From positions 1 through 5,139 of the forward strand of contig DCUU01000045.1 in assembly GCA_002328565.1 (NCBI GenBank): DNA of 5,139 bases, in the 5' to 3' direction. This DNA is from Candidatus Moranbacteria bacterium UBA2206 (GTDB lineage: Bacteria > Patescibacteriota > Minisyncoccia > Moranbacterales > UBA2206). The notes beneath the pieces were generated by a model. It made no database searches. It was not told where the DNA came from and saw nothing but the letters and a program-made list of their open reading frames with translations. Shown piece after piece: positions 1 to 4,500 of this stretch; the first letter of the stretch is position 1, and the number at the start of each line of letters is the position of its first letter. The translations under genes were made by a program, and so were the position numbers.

Positions 1-245
1 GTTGGAATGAAAGCTACAATAAGTTTTTTAATCACTTCCAGTTTCCAAAGTGTTTTCCAATACAAAAATACCACCGCCAAAATCGCGCCAAATTGAATAA
101 TGATTTCAAAACTTTTCAAAAATTCCGTTTGTGTTAGTTTCAAAATATCCGCCGTCAAAATCAAATGCGCCGTCGACGAAATCGGCAAGAATTCCGTTAT
201 CCCCTCTACTATTCCCAAAATTATCACTTGAAAAAAATTCGGCAT
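1..245 (-). CDS. uppP: Undecaprenyl-diphosphatase UppP (BacA), N-terminal part, cut by left window edge
   Basis: Integral membrane enzyme that dephosphorylates undecaprenyl diphosphate to recycle the lipid carrier of peptidoglycan and other cell-wall polymers; overproduction gives bacitracin resistance. I translated 81 residues from the ATG at 245. They contain the family hallmark VEGITEFLPISSTAHL at about residues 13-28, with the ExxxE glutamates at E14 and E18, S24 and H27 matching the catalytic region of E. coli BacA. A second conserved stretch, FEIIIQFGAILAVVFLYW, follows at residues 46-63. The second catalytic motif (PGxSRS) would lie in the missing part. An in-frame TAA three codons upstream supports this start. 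No Shine-Dalgarno is visible and the leader holds two REP-like hairpins. The family call is firm; regulation is unknown. Confidence 0.95.
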   Translation of the reverse strand, partial: MPNFFQVIILGIVEGITEFLPISSTAHLILTADILKLTQTEFLKSFEIIIQFGAILAVVFLYWKTLWKLEVIKKLIVAFIP

Positions 246-259
246 AAAATTTTATTTTT

Positions 260-289
260 GTCATTCCTGCGAAAGCAGGAATCTAGTCA
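260..289 (+). repeat. REP-like hairpin repeat, copy 1
   Basis: A 27-nt core (260-286) with a perfect 8-bp stem, ATTCCTGC / GCAGGAAT, closed by a GAAA loop, flanked by GTCAT on the left and CTAGTCA on the right. It matches copies at 310-336 and 2577-2606, both in the opposite orientation. Such short GTCAT...hairpin repeats are scattered through many bacterial genomes and resemble REP sequences mobilised by RAYT (IS200-like Y1) transposases. No transposase lies in this window, so the mobility link is inference. Confidence 0.85.
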
Positions 290-309
290 CGAAATATTAA
301 GTTTTTACA

Positions 310-336
310 CTAGATCCCCGCATTCGCGAGGATGAC
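310..336 (-). repeat. REP-like hairpin repeat, copy 2, inverted to copy 1
   Basis: Same 27-nt core as copy 1 on the opposite strand, read from 336 down to 310. The stem is ATCCTCGC / GCGGGGAT in that orientation, with one T/G wobble and a GAAT loop in place of GAAA. Separated by 23 nt from copy 1, the two form a 77-nt head-to-head pair (260-336), the architecture called REPIN or BIME in other bacteria. The pair lies in the probable leader of uppP. Confidence 0.82.
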
Positions 337-354
337 ATAAAAGCAAATAATTCA

Positions 355-363
355 ATAATACCA
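355..363 (-). promoter_or_regulatory. Possible extended -10 promoter for uppP
   Basis: On the minus strand the sequence reads TGGTATTAT, an extended -10 motif (TGN plus TATTAT). It lies just beyond the terminator of the upstream gene, in the only stretch where uppP could have its own promoter. There is no convincing -35. If used, the transcript would start near 348 and run through both REP-like hairpins. Weak evidence in an AT-rich gap. Confidence 0.3.
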
Positions 364-395
364 TACTATCAAAAACCAGCAGGGAAAGCAAAAAT

Positions 396-432
396 AAAAA
401 AACCGCTGGGCGCATGCGCTTGGGCGGCTTTT
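396..432 (-). terminator. Rho-independent terminator of the small secreted-protein gene
   Basis: On the minus strand an outer stem CCGC/GCGG (427-424 with 406-403), extended by a G·U pair and four A-U pairs, encloses an inner GC-rich palindrome GCGCATGCGC at 410-419. Seven U residues follow (A run at 396-402). It begins 18 nt past the stop codon of the gene ending at 450, so it should separate that gene from uppP. The internal loop between the two stems is somewhat unusual. Confidence 0.75.
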
Positions 433-449
433 CGGTAAAAGGGTTGTCG

Positions 450-887
450 TTATTCCCAACGATAATTACATCGGGAAATTTTTTTATTAAGTTTAACGCT
501 AAGATTATTCGATTCTGTTTTAAGCATTTTATATTCATTGCTCTCAACACTCGGATAACCAAAGCGATTTGCACATACCAATTTAAGAGAGAGGATCATG
601 TTTTTATAATACAAAACCCCAATCTCATTTTCAAAAATGGTATACTCTGCAACTTTTTGTTCATAATTAAGGAGTAAATTTTTAAAATCAACTATGCTAC
701 CCTCCCCAGTAACATAATTATACGAATCCCAGTCAAATTCCCCGTCTACGATTTCGAAATCCTCACAATAATTTGATTGGGACTGATACGGTTCTTGTTT
801 TTCTGCCCAAAGTGTTGCTTGAGTAAGAGAAGGAGAAAAAGAAAGCAAAGACAGTACGAACAATATCAACAGGGTTATTTTGAACAT
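450..887 (-). CDS. Small secreted protein of unknown function (145 aa)
   Basis: I do not recognise a family. The protein starts with a classic signal peptide: Lys3, a hydrophobic core at residues 4-17 (ITLLILFVLSLLSF), and a plausible signal peptidase I site after TQA (about residue 24). The mature part, about 120 residues, is acidic and aromatic-rich in its first half (around CEDFEIVDGEFDWDSYNY, 41-58) and lysine/asparagine-rich near the end. It has three cysteines (41, 105, 140), an odd number that leaves one free or available for dimer formation. There is no lipobox and no second membrane segment, so secretion across the cytoplasmic membrane is expected. The start is well supported: AAAGGAG lies 9 nt upstream. 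It has its own strong promoter and terminator, so it is a monocistronic unit. That, plus the signal peptide, makes it a real gene rather than a chance ORF. Confidence 0.8.
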   Translation of the reverse strand: MFKITLLILFVLSLLSFSPSLTQATLWAEKQEPYQSQSNYCEDFEIVDGEFDWDSYNYVTGEGSIVDFKNLLLNYEQKVAEYTIFENEIGVLYYKNMILSLKLVCANRFGYPSVESNEYKMLKTESNNLSVKLNKKISRCNYRWE

Positions 888-896
888 CTCAATTTT

Positions 897-903
897 CTCC
901 TTT
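897..903 (-). promoter_or_regulatory. Shine-Dalgarno of the small secreted-protein gene
   Basis: The minus strand reads AAAGGAG, 9 nt before the ATG at 887. It fixes the start and is the only strong ribosome-binding site in the window; the other genes lack one. Confidence 0.8.
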
Positions 904-928
904 GGTTGATTTTTAAAAAGTTATTTTT

Positions 929-975
929 CTTTCGCCACTTGAATCAAGAAAAGTTTCCATATTCAAGATGCGAAG
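929..975 (-). ncRNA. Long hairpin in the leader of the secreted-protein gene
   Basis: Two arms, 975-961 and 944-929, pair on the minus-strand RNA: CUUGAAU with AUUCAAG (7 bp), then a 2x2 internal mismatch, then CGC with GCG and three more pairs around a bulged A. The loop is 16 nt. It lies between the predicted transcription start (about 1019) and the Shine-Dalgarno at 897-903, in a leader of roughly 130 nt. I recognise no riboswitch class. It may be a stability or translational control element. Confidence 0.45.
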
Positions 976-1025
976 GAAATAAAAGAACTAAAGTAAATTT
1001 TTAAGGAACTATTCCATAACGCCAA

Positions 1026-1054
1026 ACTATACTCCAAATCGCACTTTTTGTCAA
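1026..1054 (-). promoter_or_regulatory. Sigma70-type promoter of the small secreted-protein gene
   Basis: On the minus strand: perfect -35 TTGACA (1054-1049), 17-nt spacer, and -10 TATAGT (1031-1026), five of six consensus bases. The predicted start is near 1019, giving a leader of about 130 nt. It begins only 9 nt beyond the stop codon of the queuosine-precursor transporter gene, so it uncouples the two genes. Confidence 0.8.
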
Positions 1055-1063
1055 TATCTCACC

Positions 1064-1738
1064 CTATTTCAGTGAAAATGGGTTGAAATCAGTATTATAA
1101 TCATAAAAATCTTCATTTTCATTCTTTTTCAAAAAATTGACCGCCAAATAGGTGGCGGGGGTGAACAAAATTTCCACACCGCATTTGAAAACATAATTTG
1201 AAACAAAAATTGTGAGCAAAAGTTCATTTGGCAAAGTACCATAGAAAGCAATGAGGATGAAAAATGAAGTGTCCACCAACTCCCCCACTAAAGTCGAAAG
1301 AATTGTTCTGATCCACAACATTTTTCCCGCCATCAATATTTTTATTTTTGCCAATATATATGAATTAGAAAACTCACCGGCAAAATAGGCAATGAGACTG
1401 GCCAAAACGATACGTGGCGCTAGTCCTAAGATATTATTAAACGCTTCTTGATATGGCCAATCTGAAGCTGGGGGCAAAATATTCACAATAAAAAGAACTA
1501 ATGACATTAGTCCCGCACAAAAAAATCCCGTCCAGATGACTTTTCTTGACCGCTTGTAGCCATACACTTCCGTGAGAATGTCTCCAAAAATATAGCTCAA
1601 AGGAAAAAGTAATGTTCCGCCGTCGAAAGTAAATTTCCAAAAGACCAAAATTTTTGTCGAAGCAATGTTGGAAATCAAAAGCACTGCCACAAAGACAGCC
1701 ATAATCACATCAAAATATTTGAAATTTTTCTTGTCCAT
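1064..1738 (-). CDS. yhhQ: Queuosine precursor transporter, YhhQ/VUT_1 (DUF165) family
   Basis: Inner-membrane importer of the queuosine precursors preQ0/preQ1, which are used to modify the wobble base of GUN-anticodon tRNAs; in E. coli YhhQ takes up these 7-deazaguanines. The 224 residues match the usual family length and form about six hydrophobic segments (roughly 10-28, 42-54, 68-88, 108-124, 142-166, 172-202). Family landmarks are visible in order: FPLSYIFGDILTEVYGYKRS (45-64) with acidic D53 and E57, GEFSNSYILAKIKIL (121-135), and RTILSTLVGELVDT (144-157). The tail after residue 204 is polar. No queuosine synthesis gene is in the window, which fits salvage rather than synthesis. The gene lies 44 bp after the TrmB-type regulator on the same strand and may also have its own promoter. 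No clear Shine-Dalgarno. The family is sure; preQ0 versus preQ1 or another deazapurine is not. Confidence 0.9.
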   Translation of the reverse strand: MDKKNFKYFDVIMAVFVAVLLISNIASTKILVFWKFTFDGGTLLFPLSYIFGDILTEVYGYKRSRKVIWTGFFCAGLMSLVLFIVNILPPASDWPYQEAFNNILGLAPRIVLASLIAYFAGEFSNSYILAKIKILMAGKMLWIRTILSTLVGELVDTSFFILIAFYGTLPNELLLTIFVSNYVFKCGVEILFTPATYLAVNFLKKNENEDFYDYNTDFNPFSLK

Positions 1739-1744
1739 CTCAAT

Positions 1745-1774
1745 AATCTACCATTCTTTAGGGCGCAAAGTCAA
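1745..1774 (-). promoter_or_regulatory. Possible promoter giving a leaderless yhhQ transcript
   Basis: On the minus strand: -35 TTGACT (1774-1769), 18-nt spacer, -10 TAGATT (1750-1745). Standard spacing puts +1 at 1738, the A of the start codon. The -10 match is only moderate (four of six), and yhhQ could instead be read through from the regulator gene. Confidence 0.4.
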
Positions 1775-1782
1775 CTATTCAT

Positions 1783-2568
1783 CTAATTATTTTTTTGCTT
1801 CCTAACTTTAGAAATTTTCCAAAAATAATCAAATTGCGCTTTTAGTGTTTGGGCCAATTCTCGGCTGTCAATAATCATGCCGTAATTTTCCCTATCAGAA
1901 GAAATGAAAGCTACTTTGTCGCCATAAATTGCATAACCCAAAGTTTGGTCGATATTTTCCGGTAAAATTTTTATCCTGCGCAAAGATTCTTTTTCATTCC
2001 ATGGTCCAAGCAAGGGATATTTTTTAATATCTATTTTTCTTTTATACGGCCAAAGCACATTTATCCAAATATTTCTTTTTACTCTTTCTTCGTTAAAATT
2101 TTGCAAAACCTCCTCGGGAATAACTTTGAGCATTTCTTTAAGGGGCCAAAACCAATAAGTATTTTCTTCGCGAGATCGTAAAATATCCCGCAAAATTGAT
2201 TTGGCTGCATCTTTGGTGGAATAGTGGATAAATTTCGGTTGATAGGTGGCTTCAAATTGTTTGTTTTTTAGCGCTTCGGAAAAATTCTCCCGAGCTTTTT
2301 TCATTTCTTCAATTTTTTCATTATAGATACTCAGAATATTTTCCTTGTCTTCTGCATAAAAAACCGCGCCAGTTTCTCCCACGCCTTTTTTTGCCAGTCC
2401 TTTTTCGATCAAAGATTCTATGTGTCCATAAATTGTCGGACGGGGCAGGTTAAGTTTCTTACTCAAACTTAAAACACTCACACCATTTGACTCTTCTAAA
2501 AGCGCCAGAAATGTTCTGGCTTCAAAATCTGTGCAATTAATTTTTTCGAGAAGCTTTATTATATCCAT
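1783..2568 (-). CDS. TrmB-family transcriptional regulator
   Basis: A 261-residue DNA-binding regulator. Residues 1-70 form the TrmB-type winged helix-turn-helix: the first helices (TDFEARTFLALLEESNG, 13-29), SVLSLSKKLNLPRPTIYGHI (31-50) as helix-turn-recognition helix, and a wing ending AVFYAEDKENIL (68-79). A charged helix (80-105) probably forms the dimer linker, as in archaeal TrmB proteins. Residues 110-255 are a C-terminal domain of the kind seen in bacterial TrmB-like proteins; its ligand cannot be read. Archaeal relatives sense sugars, but the divergent neighbour here is a nitrate/sulfonate-type ABC system. The gene is divergent from that operon, with interlocking promoters and a 19-bp palindrome between them, so auto-regulation plus control of the transporter is likely. 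No Shine-Dalgarno precedes the ATG; a REP-like hairpin ends about 16 nt upstream. Confidence 0.88.
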   Translation of the reverse strand: MDIIKLLEKINCTDFEARTFLALLEESNGVSVLSLSKKLNLPRPTIYGHIESLIEKGLAKKGVGETGAVFYAEDKENILSIYNEKIEEMKKARENFSEALKNKQFEATYQPKFIHYSTKDAAKSILRDILRSREENTYWFWPLKEMLKVIPEEVLQNFNEERVKRNIWINVLWPYKRKIDIKKYPLLGPWNEKESLRRIKILPENIDQTLGYAIYGDKVAFISSDRENYGMIIDSRELAQTLKAQFDYFWKISKVRKQKNN

Positions 2569-2576
2569 AGATTTAT

Positions 2577-2606
2577 TGACTGGATCCCCGCTTTCGCGGG
2601 GATGAC
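2577..2606 (-). repeat. REP-like hairpin repeat, copy 3, in the regulator leader
   Basis: Read on the minus strand from 2606 to 2577, it matches copy 1 over 30 nt, including the AGTCA flank. The stem is a perfect 8 bp, ATCCCCGC / GCGGGGAT (2584-2591 with 2596-2603), with a GAAA loop on the regulator mRNA. Two stem positions that are A-T in copy 1 are G-C here on both sides, that is, compensatory changes. It ends 9 nt before the regulator start codon. Confidence 0.85.
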
Positions 2607-2635
2607 ACTATCGTGTCATTTGTCGGATGACGACA
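2602..2635 (-). repeat. Two further small hairpins next to REP-like copy 3
   Basis: ATGACAC (2602-2608) pairs with GTGTCAT (2613-2619) around a 4-nt loop, and TGTCG (2621-2625) pairs with CGACA (2631-2635) around a 5-nt loop. The first overlaps the foot of REP-like copy 3, so the two cannot form fully at once. Both lie in the predicted leader of the regulator mRNA. They may be the worn remains of a second, inverted repeat copy. Confidence 0.5.
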
Positions 2636-2640
2636 ACATA

Positions 2641-2669
2641 TTTACACACATTAGATATTATAGTATATT
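2641..2669 (+). promoter_or_regulatory. Promoter of the ABC transporter operon
   Basis: -35 TTTACA (2641-2646), exactly 17-nt spacer, -10 TATATT (2664-2669); each box matches the sigma70 consensus at five of six positions. Predicted start near 2676, leader about 42 nt. It interlocks with the divergent regulator promoter, so two polymerases could not occupy both. Confidence 0.65.
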
Positions 2670-2683
2670 CCCCACATTGTCAA
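2657..2683 (-). promoter_or_regulatory. Promoter of the TrmB-family regulator gene
   Basis: On the minus strand: perfect -35 TTGACA (2683-2678) and perfect -10 TATAAT (2662-2657), with a short 15-nt spacer. The alternative -10 TAATAT gives 17 nt. Predicted start near 2650, leader about 82 nt containing REP-like copy 3. The short spacing suggests a promoter that is weak unless aided, or that uses the alternative -10. Confidence 0.65.
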
Positions 2684-2694
2684 CGATTGGCAAT
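2676..2694. promoter_or_regulatory. Candidate operator: 19-bp palindrome
   Basis: ATTGTCAACGATTGGCAAT fits ATTGNCAA-N3-TTGNCAAT, with seven of eight bases symmetrical in each arm. It spans the -35 box of the regulator promoter and sits at the predicted start of the transporter transcript, where a bound dimer would block both. Size and symmetry suit a winged-helix dimer. The binder being the adjacent TrmB-type protein is inference. Confidence 0.55.
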
Positions 2695-2717
2695 ATTAAA
2701 AATTAACTTAATAAAAT

Positions 2718-3734
2718 ATGAAAAAACATCTCAAAAAACTTCCTTGGCTAATTGTTGTTTTTGCAATTATAGTCACAGGCTTTTTTCTTTGGAAAGATAA
2801 AACTACCCCACCGAAACAATTAAAAAAAATAACTCTTGGCATACAAACTGGTCCAGCTAATGCCTTGCCAATGGTTGCGAAAGACAAGGGCTTTTTTGAA
2901 CAGCAAGGGCTTGATGTTGAACTCAAGGAATTTACTGCGGGAAAATTTGCGCTGGAAGCTTTCTTGGGTGGTTCTCTTGATTTTTCAATTTCAGGCGATG
3001 TCCCAGTGGCACTTGCAACTATTCAAGGCAATAATAAATTTCTCATACCGGCGCAAGTTGTCGGAAAAACACAAAATGAAGTTAGGATAGTTGCGAGAAA
3101 AGATGGTGATTTAAATACAGCTGAAAATTATTTCAAATCAAAAAAAAGAAAACTTGCAACATCAATTGGTGGGGGACCGGAATTTTATACTTATGAATTT
3201 TTAAATAAAATTGGTATTTCAAAAGATCAAATTGAAATTATCAGTCAAAAACCTGAAGATATGCCAGCTGCTTTGATAAGCGGAAGCATCGATGCTATTT
3301 CTATTTTTGATCCGCTTGCTTTTATAGCAGAAAAACAATTGGGCGATAAATCTATCACTTTTACGGATAAAGACATTTATTCTGAACTATATGTAATTGA
3401 AGCAAAAGAAAACATCAAACAAAATTCAGATGATTTAGAAAAACTTTTGAGAGGATTGATTGCAGCTGAAATTTTTACCAAAAATAATCCGGAAGAAGCT
3501 AAGGCAATTGTGATGAAATATACAAAGCTTAATAAAGAAACTTTAGATGGTATTTGGGGTAGCTTTGACTTTAGGATATCCTTAACGCCACAATTAAACG
3601 AATTTTTAGAAAGAGAGGCTCAGTGGGCCAAAGATACTGGAAAAATATCAAAAGAAACTAACATTCCTGATTTTCGAGAAATTATTTTTGATGCTCCGCT
3701 AAGAAAAATTGACCCTTCCGCGGTGAATTTATAG
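2718..3734 (+). CDS. ABC transporter substrate-binding protein, NMT1/SsuA/TauA-like
   Basis: Extracytoplasmic receptor of an uptake ABC transporter of the nitrate/sulfonate/taurine class; it delivers ligand to the permease encoded next. The 338 residues fit the family length. After an N-terminal helix comes the first lobe, ITLGIQTGPANALPMVAKDKG (38-58), GFFEQQGLDVELKEF (58-72) and the family-typical GGSLDFSISGDVPVALA (84-100). The second lobe holds ATSIGGGPEFYTYEFL (147-162) and ISGSIDAISIFDP (187-199). Residues 8-24 are a strong hydrophobic segment after basic residues, but no cysteine follows, so there is no lipobox. The protein is probably held in the membrane by an uncleaved anchor. The ligand is unknown: sulfonates, nitrate, thiamine precursors, riboflavin and others are used by this fold. 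First gene of a three-gene operon; permease start 10 nt after the stop. No Shine-Dalgarno. Confidence 0.88.
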   Translation: MKKHLKKLPWLIVVFAIIVTGFFLWKDKTTPPKQLKKITLGIQTGPANALPMVAKDKGFFEQQGLDVELKEFTAGKFALEAFLGGSLDFSISGDVPVALATIQGNNKFLIPAQVVGKTQNEVRIVARKDGDLNTAENYFKSKKRKLATSIGGGPEFYTYEFLNKIGISKDQIEIISQKPEDMPAALISGSIDAISIFDPLAFIAEKQLGDKSITFTDKDIYSELYVIEAKENIKQNSDDLEKLLRGLIAAEIFTKNNPEEAKAIVMKYTKLNKETLDGIWGSFDFRISLTPQLNEFLEREAQWAKDTGKISKETNIPDFREIIFDAPLRKIDPSAVNL

Positions 3735-3744
3735 TTATTTCTGT

Positions 3745-4500
3745 ATGAAAAAATTTTTATGCTTTTTGGTGTCTATTGCTTATTTCTTGGAATTTTGGGA
3801 GATTATTTCTCGTGCAGAGTTTGTCAGTCTGGCACTTTTTCCTCCGCCTTCAAAAGTTGCGATTGCTCTTTGGGAGATGATTATAACAGGAGTTTTATTT
3901 TCTGATCTTTATGCCAGTCTATGGAGATTAGCAATTGGATTATTTCTTGGTTCTGTTTCGGGAATATTTTTTGGTTTAGCTACTGGACGAATAAAATCTT
4001 TTGCTTCTATTTTCACACCAATCATTCAAATACTGCGCCCCCTTCCTCCCGTTGCTATTATTCCATTGGTTATCGTTTGGTTTGGCATTGATGACGGTGC
4101 AAAAATATTTTCCATTGCTTTTGCTGTTTTCTTCCCTGTTTGGATAAATACCCACATTGGCGCCGAACAGGTTCCGCAAATATTCTTGCAAAGCACCAAA
4201 CTTTTGACCAAGTCAAAAAATAAAATCTTTTTTAAAGTTATCTTCCCCGCTTCATTACCCTTTTCTATTGCTGGTATTCGCATAGGGATAGCCATTGGCT
4301 TTATTATGGTTTTTGTTTCGGAATTAGCAGGAGCTTCTAGCGGATTGGGATATCGCATATCCATTGCCCATCTGTCTTATCGCATTGATGAAATGATTGC
4401 TGTGCTAGCTGTGCTTGGGGCACTGGGAGCAATAACTGATCAACTGTTTGTATTTGGAATAAATAGATTATACCCATGGATTAATCTTTCTTCAAAATGA
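3745..4500 (+). CDS. ABC transporter permease, SsuC/TauC-like
   Basis: Membrane channel subunit of the importer, 251 residues with about six membrane segments, as is normal for the BPD_transp_1 family. Family landmarks: LFPPPSKV (31-38), RPLPPVAIIPLVIVWFGID (98-116), and SELAGASSGLGYRI (192-205). The cytoplasmic coupling (EAA) loop is at about 149-172, ending IFFKVIFPASLP, which docks on the ATPase. Its usual EAAxxxG start is degenerate here: Q149-S150-T151 and T155 replace Glu-Ala-Ala and Gly. The stop codon overlaps the ATPase start as ATGA, implying translational coupling. No Shine-Dalgarno before the start; the ATG is 10 nt after the binding-protein stop. Confident for family, unknown for substrate. 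Confidence 0.92.
   Translation: MKKFLCFLVSIAYFLEFWEIISRAEFVSLALFPPPSKVAIALWEMIITGVLFSDLYASLWRLAIGLFLGSVSGIFFGLATGRIKSFASIFTPIIQILRPLPPVAIIPLVIVWFGIDDGAKIFSIAFAVFFPVWINTHIGAEQVPQIFLQSTKLLTKSKNKIFFKVIFPASLPFSIAGIRIGIAIGFIMVFVSELAGASSGLGYRISIAHLSYRIDEMIAVLAVLGALGAITDQLFVFGINRLYPWINLSSK

Noticed and set aside
260..336. Possible CRISPR remnant
   Set aside because: Two inverted hairpins plus one distant copy; CRISPR repeats are direct, evenly spaced and separated by unique spacers of constant length.
414..677. Plus-strand ORF of 87 codons
   Set aside because: It is antisense to the secreted-protein gene, which has a signal peptide, Shine-Dalgarno, promoter and terminator; the ORF has none of these.
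777..1004. Plus-strand ORF of 75 codons overlapping the secreted-protein leader
   Set aside because: Low-complexity basic/aromatic translation with no start signal, antisense to a supported gene and its leader.
1048..1055. Half-site TTGNCAAT of the candidate operator near the secreted-protein promoter
   Set aside because: It is simply the -35 TTGACA with flanking bases; no second arm lies at the right distance.
2676..2717. Riboswitch (for example TPP) in the transporter leader
   Set aside because: The predicted leader is only about 42 nt and lacks the conserved CUGAGA-type core and any large fold.
4026..4364. Minus-strand ORF of 112 codons inside the permease gene
   Set aside because: Mirror of the permease reading frame; its proline/isoleucine-rich translation matches no family and the permease is certain.
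4498..4500. TGA read as glycine or tryptophan, as in some Patescibacteria
   Set aside because: No in-frame TGA occurs inside any supported gene, and this TGA ends the permease at the normal family length while overlapping the ATPase start.
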